NCBI GenBank assembly: GCA_020848075.1
Contig: JADLAV010000062.1
Span: forward strand, 1 to 50,088
DNA: 50,088 nucleotides
Direction of reading: 5' to 3'
Source: Burkholderiales bacterium
GTDB taxonomy: Bacteria > Pseudomonadota > Gammaproteobacteria > Burkholderiales > SG8-39
Positions 33,673-41,452 of this stretch are shown piece by piece. How positions within the stretch are numbered: the first letter of the stretch is position 1; each line of letters begins with the position of its first letter. The notes under the pieces were generated by a model. It was not told where the DNA came from and did no database searches. It was given only the letters and a program-made list of their open reading frames with translations. Both the position numbers and the translations under genes were made by a program.

Positions 33673-34628
33673 GAGCGCTTGCCGCTGCGATAGCCGTAGT
33701 ACGAGCCGAGCTCCGACTCGACGGCCTTGTTGAGCACGGTCATCACGACCGGGCAGGACTCGAGCTTGGAGAGCGCATCCTCCACGGTCCCTTTCGGCGT
33801 GCGATCCGCCTCGATCACGACCACGATCTGCCCCATGTGCGACGCGAGCGCGCGCGACTCGGTCGTCGCCAGGAGCGGCGGCGAGTCGAAGAGGACGATC
33901 CGCTCCGGATAGCGCGTCGCGAGGTCGCCGAGGAGCCGCGCCATCGCATCGCTCGCCAGCAGCTCGGAGGCGCGATCGTGCGCGGTGCCTGCAGGGAGGA
34001 TCGAGAGCCGCTCGACGTTGGTCTTGAGCAGCACGTCGCCGACGTCCAGGCTCGGCGTGGTGAGCAGGTTGATCAGCCCTTTCGACTCGGTCAGGCCGAG
34101 CGTGCGCATGACCCCCGGTGCGACCACGTCGCCATCGACCAGGAGCACCCGGCTGTCGACCTCCATCGCGATGCTCATGGCGAGGTTCACCGCGACGAAG
34201 CTCTTGCCTTCGCCGGCGAGCGCGCTCGTCACCATGATGAGGTTGCCGCGTTCGACCGGCGTCACGCCCTTGCCCTGCGCGTTCGCGAGGAGCGGCCGCT
34301 TGATCACGCGGAACTCGCCCGCGATCTTGGAGTTCGACGAATCGGGCGTGACCATGCCCGCGGCCTGGAGCCGCGCGAGATCCAGGGTCACGCGCTGAGA
34401 CCGCTTCTTCCCCAGTCCACCCAGCGACGGCCTCCCTGGCTCCGCGGAAGCGCGCGCCTGGGGTAGCGCCGCATCCGGCGTTGCGAGCCCTGCCGCGACC
34501 GGCGCGACGGCCGGCGCCGCCGGAGCCGGTGTCGCAGCCTGCGCCGGATTGGAGTCGACCAGCGGGACGTCGATTCCCGCCTTCCTCAGTTGCTCGAGCC
34601 GCTCCGCGGCCTGTTCGATGATGCTCAC
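33669..34628 (-). CDS. XrtA-associated tyrosine autokinase (BY-kinase)
   Basis: The 319-residue protein has a Pro/Ala-rich N-terminal linker (about 25-65) followed by a ParA-like kinase domain. Its motifs are Walker A SALAGEGKS (135-143), Walker A' VLLVDGDV (161-168) and Walker B IVLFDSPP (about 244-251). The C-terminus SYYGYRSGKRS is a short tyrosine cluster, the expected autophosphorylation site. It works with the separate chain-length membrane protein encoded 10 bases upstream to regulate EPS polymerisation. Phosphatase and kinase-regulatory partners are not visible in the window. Confidence 0.92.
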   Translation of the reverse strand: MSIIEQAAERLEQLRKAGIDVPLVDSNPAQAATPAPAAPAVAPVAAGLATPDAALPQARASAEPGRPSLGGLGKKRSQRVTLDLARLQAAGMVTPDSSNSKIAGEFRVIKRPLLANAQGKGVTPVERGNLIMVTSALAGEGKSFVAVNLAMSIAMEVDSRVLLVDGDVVAPGVMRTLGLTESKGLINLLTTPSLDVGDVLLKTNVERLSILPAGTAHDRASELLASDAMARLLGDLATRYPERIVLFDSPPLLATTESRALASHMGQIVVVIEADRTPKGTVEDALSKLESCPVVMTVLNKAVESELGSYYGYRSGKRS

Positions 34629-34638
34629 GTTGGCTCGC

Positions 34639-36204
34639 CTATGAAACGCGACTGGTCAGGAGCAGGAGCGCAATGCCCGCGCCGTAGCACGCGAAGAGCC
34701 CTGCGAGAGAACCGAAGAATGCGAAATTGTGGCGCCGGCGGCGCGCCAGGACGTTGTCGTCCGGGACGAGCGAGACGGAGCCGAGCACGGGCCGTCCCGC
34801 GAGAGTGCGCAGCGCGCGCCCATCGTGGAACGTGGGCCTGATCTGGCTCCAGGCGAAGCTCGCGGCGATGCCCGCGCCGAGCGCGGCGAGCAGCACCAGC
34901 GGCAGCAGCAGCAGGCGGTTCGGCGCCACCGGCTGCGGCGAGACGCGCGGCGGATCGATGATGCGGAAGTCGGCCGTGCCCGAAGCCTCCATCTCGCTCG
35001 ACATCGTGGCCGACTCGCGTCGCGCCACGAGGGCTTCGTAGTTGCGCTTCTGCACGTCGTAGTCGCGGTTGAGCTGCGCGTATTCGGCCTCCACCTGCGG
35101 GAGCATCTGCTGGGACGAGCGCAGTCGCTGGAACTCCGCCTCGTATGCGCCGACCTTCGCGCGCAGCGCCGCGACGTTCGCCTCGGCCTCCGCTTGCGCG
35201 ATCTTGAGCTGCTGATAGACGGGGTTCCGGTCCACCGGGCCCATGCCCGACTTCGTCGGGCCCGCCTTCCTGCGTGCTTCGATCTCCTTGGCGCGCTGCG
35301 CTTCGAGCTCGGCGATCACCCGCCGCGTGCCGACCACGTCCGGGTGCTGGTCGGTGTAAGCGCGCAACAGCTCGTCGAGGTTCTTCTTCATGGCGTCGAT
35401 GCGCGCATCGAGCTCCGGAACGATGCCGGACTGGGAGCCGGCGCCACCGCCTTGACCGTCCGGGAGGAATACGGGCTCCTCGCCGGCGACCTCACGCTTG
35501 AGCGCATCGCGCGCCTGCTCGGCCGCGCGCAGCTCCATCCGGGCCTTGTTGAGCTCCTCGCCGACGTGGCTCATCCGCCCGAAGTAGTCCCGGCCCTCGG
35601 AGCCCATCAATCCCATGTACTTCAGCTTGAACTCCTTCAGCCGGTTCTCGGCCTCGCCGAGGCGCTGCTCGTAGGCGCGGATCTGCTCTTCGATGAAGCG
35701 GCGCGCCTGGGCGGTGTCCTGCCGCTTGTCGCCGAGGCTCGACTCGACGAAGATCGAGAGTAGGGACTGCACGACCTTCTTCGACTGGTTGGGATTCGGG
35801 TCGCGGTAGGAGATCGTGTACAGGTTCTCCCGTCCGACGCTCGCGATCCTGATCGTGCGCATCAGGTCGTCGATCGCCTGGTCGCGCTCGCGCTGCGACG
35901 TGAGCTTCAGATCCATGTCGGTCATGCGGATGAGCTTCTCGAGGTTCGGCCGGCTGATGAGCGTGCGGCTGAGGATGCTCATCTCCTGCTCGACGTTCGG
36001 CTGCACGGCGAGCCCCGACATGAGCGGCCGCAGCACCGATTGCGTGTCGACGTAGACGCGCGCCGACGCTTCGTATTGATCGGGCATCCGGAAGAGCACC
36101 GCTGCGCCGATGATCCCGGCGAGCCACGCGACTCCGAGCCCGAGCCAGCGCCGCTGCCAGATGCCGCGCAGGATCTCCGTAAGCTGGCGAATCAACTCAT
36201 CCAT
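34639..36204 (-). CDS. XrtA system polysaccharide chain-length determinant (Wzz-like)
   Basis: The 521-residue inner membrane co-polymerase has an N-terminal transmembrane helix (about residues 20-38, after a basic IWQRRW) and a Wzz domain start DQYEASARVYVDTQSVLRPLMSGLAV. A long periplasmic coiled coil (about 180-410) follows, with a GNVR-like AQLNRDYDVQKRNYEALVARRESA segment. Two C-terminal hydrophobic segments close the protein (LLLLPLVLLAALGAGIA and GSLAGLFACYGAGIALLLL). It has no kinase domain, which is supplied by the next gene. It is separated from the export lipoprotein by 110 bases carrying a dRS3-like repeat. Confidence 0.92.
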   Translation of the reverse strand: MDELIRQLTEILRGIWQRRWLGLGVAWLAGIIGAAVLFRMPDQYEASARVYVDTQSVLRPLMSGLAVQPNVEQEMSILSRTLISRPNLEKLIRMTDMDLKLTSQRERDQAIDDLMRTIRIASVGRENLYTISYRDPNPNQSKKVVQSLLSIFVESSLGDKRQDTAQARRFIEEQIRAYEQRLGEAENRLKEFKLKYMGLMGSEGRDYFGRMSHVGEELNKARMELRAAEQARDALKREVAGEEPVFLPDGQGGGAGSQSGIVPELDARIDAMKKNLDELLRAYTDQHPDVVGTRRVIAELEAQRAKEIEARRKAGPTKSGMGPVDRNPVYQQLKIAQAEAEANVAALRAKVGAYEAEFQRLRSSQQMLPQVEAEYAQLNRDYDVQKRNYEALVARRESATMSSEMEASGTADFRIIDPPRVSPQPVAPNRLLLLPLVLLAALGAGIAASFAWSQIRPTFHDGRALRTLAGRPVLGSVSLVPDDNVLARRRRHNFAFFGSLAGLFACYGAGIALLLLTSRVS

Positions 36205-36248
36205 CGATCGTCATTTCCACATCGAAGCCATCGAACCACGGAAGAAGT

Positions 36249-36302
36249 CGTCATTCCAGCGACAACCGAAGCTGCCGTCATTCCCGCGAAAGCGGGAATC
36301 CA
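36249..36302. repeat. dRS3-like palindrome with a partial upstream copy
   Basis: A perfect 20-bp core ATTCCCGCGAAAGCGGGAAT lies at 36280-36299 within CGTC...CCAG flanks. A truncated copy (GTCGTCATTCCAGCGA) begins at 36247. The block occupies the gap between the export lipoprotein and chain-length genes inside the eps operon and could modulate mRNA stability or partial termination. Confidence 0.8.
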
Positions 36303-36314
36303 GTCAGAGTCCCT

Positions 36315-36944
36315 CTAGAACCAGCTCTCCGGGATGACGAGCACGTCGCCCGGCTTCATGTCCACGTTGGCCGTCACGTCGCCGCGCTTGACGAGGTCTC
36401 TGAGCCGCACGCTGTAGATCTTGTTGCCCTCCGAGGTGCGCAGGATGCGCGCGTTGTTGCCGTCGGCAAAGTCGGTGAGTCCGCCGACGGCGATCATCAC
36501 GTCGAGGACCGACATGTTCTGCCGGTAGGGCAGGATCTGCGGTCGCGTCGCCTCGCCGATCACGCGGATCTGTTCGGTGTACGGCCCGGCGAAATTCGTC
36601 ACGATGACGGTGACGACCGGATCGCGGATGTACTTCGAGAGCGCCTTCTCGATATCGCGCGCGAGCGTGGTCGGATCCTTGCCGAGCGCGGGAAGGTCTT
36701 CGACGAGCGGCGTCGTGATCCGCCCGTCGGGCCGCACCGGAACGCTCATCGAGAGCTCCGGATTGCGCCAGACGATGATGTTGACGGTGTCGAGCGGCCC
36801 GATGAGGTAACGGTAGTCGGCCGTGGCCGCGCTCGCGGGCGCAGGCGGGTGTTCCGACGTCGCGCAGCCGGTAAGCGCCGCAGCGATCACGATCAACAGC
36901 GAAGAACCGATCCTGCCCAAGCGGAGGAACCCAAGGGTACCCAT
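36315..36944 (-). CDS. Polysaccharide export outer membrane lipoprotein (Wza/EpsE-like)
   Basis: The 209-residue protein has a lipoprotein signal SSLLIVIAAALTGC with the lipobox Cys at about residue 27. The Poly_export domain starts DYRYLIGPLDTVNIIVWRNPELSMSVPVRPDGRITTPLV. One SLBB-type domain follows (EQIRVIGEATRPQILPYRQNMSVLDVMIAVGGLTDFADGN), ending with DMKPGDVLVIPESWF. It is shorter than Wza and lacks the C-terminal amphipathic helix, as is usual in XrtA systems. It is the first gene of the long minus-strand core operon and shares its upstream region with the divergent prsT gene. Confidence 0.93.
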   Translation of the reverse strand: MGTLGFLRLGRIGSSLLIVIAAALTGCATSEHPPAPASAATADYRYLIGPLDTVNIIVWRNPELSMSVPVRPDGRITTPLVEDLPALGKDPTTLARDIEKALSKYIRDPVVTVIVTNFAGPYTEQIRVIGEATRPQILPYRQNMSVLDVMIAVGGLTDFADGNNARILRTSEGNKIYSVRLRDLVKRGDVTANVDMKPGDVLVIPESWF

Positions 36945-37177
36945 GCTGCGCTCCCTATTCCATAGTGGAATCAGCGACTAAGATGCTAGGCTTAAACAAG
37001 TTTACAAACAAGCCCCTTGGCTGGCGGGCCGGAAAGGCATTGTAGCTTCCACCGACAGCCCCAGCCACCGCCCACCCGGTCTATGACACTGGAATCAGGG
37101 CGAAAAAATACCTATTTCACAATCTTTTACAGTGCGCGTCTTCGTCGCACGGCCCGCCCGGGTGCAAAGTTACCGAC
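36945..37177. promoter_or_regulatory. Divergent control region between eps operon and prsT
   Basis: This 233-base AT-richer gap must drive both the core operon (minus) and prsT (plus). On the minus strand a sigma-70-like pair is visible: -35 TTGTTT (37011-37006) and -10 TAGCAT (36988-36983), 17 bases apart. A weak -24/-12 candidate, TGGAAGCTACAATGCC, lies at 37051-37036. On the plus strand there is ATGACA at 37083-37088 without a good -10 partner. The word TTTACAGT at 37126-37133 recurs upstream of both PEP-CTERM genes. All assignments are pattern matches only. Confidence 0.4.
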
Positions 37178-40135
37178 ATGACTCCTCAGGAAAGACAGCT
37201 CGACTCACCCTCCCGTAACCCGTCAACCATTCCGACGCCGTCAACCGTCCCGACGCGGTCAACCATTCCGACGCCGTCAACCGTCCCGACGCGGTCAACC
37301 GTCCCGACGCGGTCATCCCGGCGCTCTTGGGCGCGGGCGCTCGTGCTGGCGATTGCCGCGGCACTCTTCGCCGGGATGCTCACCCCGGCCCTCGCCCAGC
37401 GGTCCGACCAAGCCTCCCGCTATTACGAAGACGCGGTCAAGCGCTACGAGAAGAGCGATCTCTCCGGCGCGATCGTCCAGCTCAAGAATGCGCTGCAGCA
37501 AGATCCCAACCTGCTCGTGGCGCACGTGCTCCTCGGCAAGGCGCAGATCGCGCAGGGGGACCCGGCGGGCGCCGAAGCTTCGTTCGAGCGCGCGCTGCAG
37601 CTCGGCGTCGACCGCTCCGAGATCGCGCTGCCGATGGCGCGCGCGCTGCTCGCGCTCGGCAAGCACCGCGAGCTGCTGGAGCGACTGCCTCCCGCCGCCG
37701 TCCCGCAGTCGCAGCGGCCCGAGCTGCTGATGACGCGCGGCCAGGCCTACGGGGCCATCGGCGACACCGCCTCCGAGCGGCGCGCCTACGAAGACGCACG
37801 CGCGCTCGATCGCGGCTACGTGCCGGCGATCCTCGCGCTGGCCGAGCTCGATACGCGCGCGGGCAAGCGAAGCGATGCGTCGAAGCTCATCGACGAGGCG
37901 ATGGCGATCGCCCCCCAGGATGCCGGGGTCTGGTACTTCAAGGGCCGGCTCGCGCTCGGCGCCGGCGACGTGCAGGCGGCGCTCGATGCGTTCGCGAAGG
38001 CGATCGGGATCGATCCCGACCACGTGGACGCCCGCATCGGGCGCGCGACGCTGCTGATGGACCTCGGCCGGCTCGACGAAGCGGAACCGGACGTTGAGTA
38101 TCTCCGCCTGCACAGCCCGCGCGAGCCGCGCGCCATCTACGTGCGCGCGCTCTCACGCGCAAAGAGGGGTGACGCGCGCGGCACGCGCGACGCGATGGAG
38201 GAGCTCACCCGCGCGATCGACCCGGCGCCGATCGACGTCCTGCAGAAGCAGGCCCCGGAGCTCCTGCTCCTGGGGGGGCTCGCGCACTTCAGCCTGGGCG
38301 AGCCCGAGAAGGCGCGCCGCTATCTCGACCAATACATCGTGGTGCGCCCGAACGACGTCGGCGCGCGGCGGCTCCTCGCGTCGGTCCTGTTGGGCATGCG
38401 CGACGAGCGCGCGGCGATCACGCATCTCGATGCGGCGCTCAAGCGGGCGCCGAACGACCCACAGTTGCTCGCCCTCCTCGGCGCCGCTTACATGGGAAGA
38501 GGCCAACTGAACATCGCGTCGCGCTACCTCGAGGACGCGCTGAAGGCGAGCGGGGGCGCGCCCGAGGTCGAGACGACCCTCGGCTTCAACCTGCTCGGCC
38601 GGGGCGAGGGCGACCTCGCGATCCACTATCTGCAGGAAGCGTTCCGCAAGGATCCCGGCCAGGGCCGGGCGGGCGTCGCGCTCGTCGCGCTGCACATCCG
38701 CCGCGGCCAGTTCAAGGAGGCGGTCGAGGTGGCGAGGGCAGTGGTCAAGCGTCAGCCCGGCAACGCCGAGGCCCTGAACCTTCTCGGCGTCGCCAGCGTC
38801 GCGGCGGGCGATGCCGAGGCGGCGCGTGCGGCGTACACCGAGGCGATCGCGGCGAACACGTCCTTCGCTCCGGCGCAGCTCAACCTCGCCAAGCTCGACG
38901 TGGCCGAAGGCGACTACGCCGCGGCGCGCGCGGTGCTCGAGGGGCTCCTCAAGCAGGAACCCAGGAACACGAGCGCAATGTACGAGCTCGCGGTCGCGGA
39001 GCAGGCGGCAGGAAACGACGCCGCAGCCATTCGGTGGCTCGAGAAGGCGCGGGCGATCGAGCGCAACAACGTGAGGGCCGCATCGCGCCTGGTCGACATC
39101 TACGTCGCGACCAAGGCCCCGGACAAGGCGCTCGAGGTCGCGAAGGACATCGCAGCATCGCTCCCCGAGAATCTGGAAGCCCTGGCCGTGCTCGGCCGCG
39201 CCTACCTCGCGCTCGGCAACGAGAAGGAAGCACAGACGGCGCTCGGCCGGATGGCGCGCCTGGCGGCGTTCGATCCGTCGTGGCAGACGGAGATCGCGCG
39301 CTACCAGCTCGCGGCGAACAACCTGCCGGGCGCGATCTTCAGCGCGGAGAAAGCGCTCTCCGGCCAGCCGGATTACCTCCCCGCCCAGGTGCTGCTCGCC
39401 GAGATCGACCTCCGGCGCGGGGAGATCGACAAGGCGGAAGAGCGCGCGCGGACGATCGCGAAGCAGATGCCGCGGCGTGCGGACGGCCACCGCCTGCTCG
39501 GTGACGTCGCGATGGCGCGCAAGCGCTATCCGCAGGCGCGCGAACAATACCGCATCGCGCTCGACAAGCAGCCAACCACCGATGCCGCCGTGCGCCTCTT
39601 CGTCGCCCACGTCGAATCGGGCGACGCCGCGGGCGGCATCAAGGTGCTGGAGGCGTGGCTCCGCGCGCATCCGCAGGACCGCGTCGCGCAGCGCGCGCTC
39701 GCGGAGGGCTATCTGCGCGCCGGCAATCTCGCGGCCGCGCAGGCGCGCTACGAGCAGCTCGTAAAGGACCAGGGCGACGACGCTGCGCTGCTCAACAACC
39801 TCGCGAACCTGCTCCAGTTGCGGAAGGACCCGAAAGCGGTGGAATACGCCGAGCGGGCGCATGCGCTCCAGCCGAAGGACGCGTCGATCCAGGACACGCT
39901 CGGCTGGGCGCTCGTGGAGCAGGGGCAGCTCGAGCGCGGCATCCGGGAGTTGCGCGATGCGCGGCTGCGCGATCCCCAGAACCCCGAGATCCGCTACCAC
40001 CTCGCCTCCGCGCTGGCGCGCGCGGGCCGGCCCGAGGAAGCCCGGCGCGAGCTCGAGCCCGCCATGCAGGAAGGTCTGCGCTTCGCGAGCCGGGACGGGG
40101 CGGTCGCGCTGTGGCGGAGCCTGGCGGTTCGGTGA
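37178..40135 (+). CDS. prsT: XrtA/PEP-CTERM system TPR-repeat protein PrsT
   Basis: The 985-residue protein consists of about 20-25 tetratricopeptide repeats covering residues 75-980, for example YYEDAVKRYEKSDLSGAIVQLKNALQQDPN, the diagnostic first repeat of PrsT. A secretory signal RRSWARALVLAIAAALFAGMLTPALA lies at about 48-73, so the mature protein is probably periplasmic and scaffolds EPS or PEP-CTERM export. Unusually, some 45 residues with six-residue tandem repeats (STIPTP/STVPTR) precede the signal peptide. The ATG at 37178 is the only reasonable start in frame, since later GTG/TTG codons would remove the basic n-region. It is divergent from the eps operon. Confidence 0.92.
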   Translation: MTPQERQLDSPSRNPSTIPTPSTVPTRSTIPTPSTVPTRSTVPTRSSRRSWARALVLAIAAALFAGMLTPALAQRSDQASRYYEDAVKRYEKSDLSGAIVQLKNALQQDPNLLVAHVLLGKAQIAQGDPAGAEASFERALQLGVDRSEIALPMARALLALGKHRELLERLPPAAVPQSQRPELLMTRGQAYGAIGDTASERRAYEDARALDRGYVPAILALAELDTRAGKRSDASKLIDEAMAIAPQDAGVWYFKGRLALGAGDVQAALDAFAKAIGIDPDHVDARIGRATLLMDLGRLDEAEPDVEYLRLHSPREPRAIYVRALSRAKRGDARGTRDAMEELTRAIDPAPIDVLQKQAPELLLLGGLAHFSLGEPEKARRYLDQYIVVRPNDVGARRLLASVLLGMRDERAAITHLDAALKRAPNDPQLLALLGAAYMGRGQLNIASRYLEDALKASGGAPEVETTLGFNLLGRGEGDLAIHYLQEAFRKDPGQGRAGVALVALHIRRGQFKEAVEVARAVVKRQPGNAEALNLLGVASVAAGDAEAARAAYTEAIAANTSFAPAQLNLAKLDVAEGDYAAARAVLEGLLKQEPRNTSAMYELAVAEQAAGNDAAAIRWLEKARAIERNNVRAASRLVDIYVATKAPDKALEVAKDIAASLPENLEALAVLGRAYLALGNEKEAQTALGRMARLAAFDPSWQTEIARYQLAANNLPGAIFSAEKALSGQPDYLPAQVLLAEIDLRRGEIDKAEERARTIAKQMPRRADGHRLLGDVAMARKRYPQAREQYRIALDKQPTTDAAVRLFVAHVESGDAAGGIKVLEAWLRAHPQDRVAQRALAEGYLRAGNLAAAQARYEQLVKDQGDDAALLNNLANLLQLRKDPKAVEYAERAHALQPKDASIQDTLGWALVEQGQLERGIRELRDARLRDPQNPEIRYHLASALARAGRPEEARRELEPAMQEGLRFASRDGAVALWRSLAVR
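37222..37311 (+). repeat. 18-bp in-frame tandem repeat in 5' end of prsT
   Basis: Five consecutive 18-bp units in the order A-B-A-B-B, where A is GTCAACCATTCCGACGCC and B is GTCAACCGTCCCGACGCG. They encode STIPTP and STVPTR. Only three positions differ between A and B, and copies of each type are identical, suggesting recent duplication of a 36-bp dimer plus one unit. Gain or loss of units keeps the reading frame. Confidence 0.95.
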
Positions 40136-40154
40136 TGCGGTCAAGAGCCCGGTC

Positions 40155-40210
40155 ATTCCTGCGCAGGCGGGAATCCAGCCCCCCTTCGTCATTCCCGCGG
40201 AAGCGGGAAT
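40155..40210. repeat. Two dRS3-like palindromes in direct orientation
   Basis: Cores at 40155-40174 (ATTCCTGCGCAGGCGGGAAT) and 40191-40210 (ATTCCCGCGGAAGCGGGAAT), each followed by CCAG, are repeated in the same orientation 36 bases apart just after prsT. They may act as 3'-end structures separating prsT from the PEP-CTERM genes. Confidence 0.85.
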
Positions 40211-40298
40211 CCAGTCCCGGCGTCGCGCCGCTTTACAGTCCGGCGCTCGCAAACGGCCACGATCCGCTAACCCACTGACCCATAAGGCCTCCGATTCT

Positions 40299-40314
40299 CG
40301 GCACGCGGATTGCT
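40299..40314 (+). promoter_or_regulatory. Sigma-54 (-24/-12) promoter of PEP-CTERM gene 1
   Basis: CGGCACGCGGATTGCT matches the -24/-12 consensus TGGCACG-N4-TTGCW at all but the first base. GG at 40300-40301 and GC at 40312-40313 have the required 12-base register. Transcription would start near 40325, leaving a leader of about 20 bases with an AAGAAGG ribosome binding site. A TTTACAGT word lies 61 bases upstream (40232-40239). Confidence 0.75.
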
Positions 40315-40345
40315 TAAGTCACGAATCGAGAAGAAGGTTCGAAAG

Positions 40346-41254
40346 ATGAAAGCGCGCCATCTCGCATCGGTCATCGGCTGCGCCGCTGTACTCGCGGCGG
40401 CGCCCGCCTGGGCGGAGTTCAAGTGGCAGTTCAGCTTCTCCGACACCACGAACTGCCTGGGCAGCAACGGGACCCCGGCCTGCAATTTCGGCAACACGCG
40501 CAACGCTTCGTCCGTGACGAAGCTGAGCGGCCCCGACCCGGCGCCCGCCAAGACCAGCATCACGGCGCAGGCGTGGTCGAACACGAAGGGCGGCACGATC
40601 AGTAGCCCCTCGGCCGGTCCGCTCGAGACCGCCTACCTGCCCGCGTGGGGCAGCTACGGGCTGGGCGTCCAGAACCGCGACATGAAGAACTTCCCCGGCT
40701 CGGTGCCCCCGGGCGCCGGCGACCGCGGGGACGGCGTGGAAGGCGGCCCGCCCGAGCACGCGATGGACAACAACGAACGCTCCGACTCGATCCTGTTCTC
40801 GTTCGCAGGCGACAAGGTCCAGCTCACCGGCGTCGAGATCGGTTGGTCGCAGACCGACTCCGACATCTTCGTCCTCGCCTATACGGGGAGCGGCGCGCTC
40901 AAACTCGGCGACCTGAACTACGGCGACCTCACCTCGAACGGCTGGACGCTCGTCGGCAACTACCCGGACATCGGCACCAACACCAAGGTCGCCGTGAACA
41001 CCGGCACCTATACCGGCGGCACGCCGGTCAGCGCGAACTACTGGCTGATCGGCACCTACAATTCGGCGTTCGGGGCGACCGGCTGTTACGTCGGCACCAA
41101 GAACAAGTGCAACGAGGGGAACGACTACGTGAAGCTGCTGGCGGTCTACGGCACCCCGACGCACGACAACAAGGTTCCCGAGCCCTCGTCCGCGCTCCTG
41201 ATCGGATTCGCAATCGTCGGGCTGTGGCGCTTCCGGGCCGCACGCGGCGGGTGA
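40346..41254 (+). CDS. PEP-CTERM surface protein (XDP1-like)
   Basis: The 302-residue secreted protein has a signal peptide KARHLASVIGCAAVLAAAPAWA and a C-terminal sorting signal VPEPSSALLIGFAIVGLWRFRAARGG (motif, hydrophobic helix, basic tail), the substrate signature of exosortase A. The middle is rich in Gly, Asn, Thr and Ser, with four Cys residues (two early, two in GCYVGTKNKCNEG) and a globular-looking beta-rich pattern. It resembles the exosortase-dependent surface protein XDP1 group, but I am unsure of that assignment. ATG 40346 has AAGAAGG upstream, whereas TTG 40310 would lie inside the promoter. Confidence 0.85.
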   Translation: MKARHLASVIGCAAVLAAAPAWAEFKWQFSFSDTTNCLGSNGTPACNFGNTRNASSVTKLSGPDPAPAKTSITAQAWSNTKGGTISSPSAGPLETAYLPAWGSYGLGVQNRDMKNFPGSVPPGAGDRGDGVEGGPPEHAMDNNERSDSILFSFAGDKVQLTGVEIGWSQTDSDIFVLAYTGSGALKLGDLNYGDLTSNGWTLVGNYPDIGTNTKVAVNTGTYTGGTPVSANYWLIGTYNSAFGATGCYVGTKNKCNEGNDYVKLLAVYGTPTHDNKVPEPSSALLIGFAIVGLWRFRAARGG

Positions 41255-41274
41255 TCCGCAAATCGTCGACAGGA

Positions 41275-41282
41275 TTTACAGT
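41275..41282 (+). promoter_or_regulatory. Candidate activator site TTTACAGT
   Basis: TTTACAGT lies 21 bases after the first PEP-CTERM gene and 74 bases upstream of the -24 element of the second. The same 8-mer occurs at 40232-40239 (before PEP-CTERM gene 1) and 37126-37133 (before prsT). It is a possible upstream activating sequence for the sigma-54 activator of this system (inference). A further perfect dyad CTATTT-GTT-AAATAG sits at 41326-41340. Confidence 0.4.
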
Positions 41283-41354
41283 TGGCCCGCTTCGAGCCGG
41301 ACAAAATGACAAGCTGTAGTAGTAACTATTTGTTAAATAGCAAGGTTTTAGTTC

Positions 41355-41370
41355 TGGCATGCGGTGTGCT
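41355..41370 (+). promoter_or_regulatory. Sigma-54 (-24/-12) promoter of PEP-CTERM gene 2
   Basis: TGGCATGCGGTGTGCT keeps TGGCA and TGC with GG (41356-41357) and GC (41368-41369) 12 bases apart. It shares GGCAYGCGG-NN-TGCT with the promoter at 40299, including the normally free spacer bases. The predicted start is near 41381, giving a leader of about 72 bases. Confidence 0.68.
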
Positions 41371-41452
41371 ATTGAAGGGGTGAACGCGCAAACGCTCCGA
41401 TGGAAGTCTGCGTCGCAGAACAGGAATGCAACTTGAGAAGAGGAGTAACACG

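Noticed and set aside
37036-37051. Sigma-54 promoter for the eps core operon
   Set aside because: Register fits, but the -24 element lacks CAC and the -12 is ATGC-C; too weak to claim beyond a note.
40155-40210. Possible short CRISPR-like array
   Set aside because: Only two palindromic units, diverged, with a tiny spacer; the same palindrome occurs singly elsewhere and no cas genes are present.
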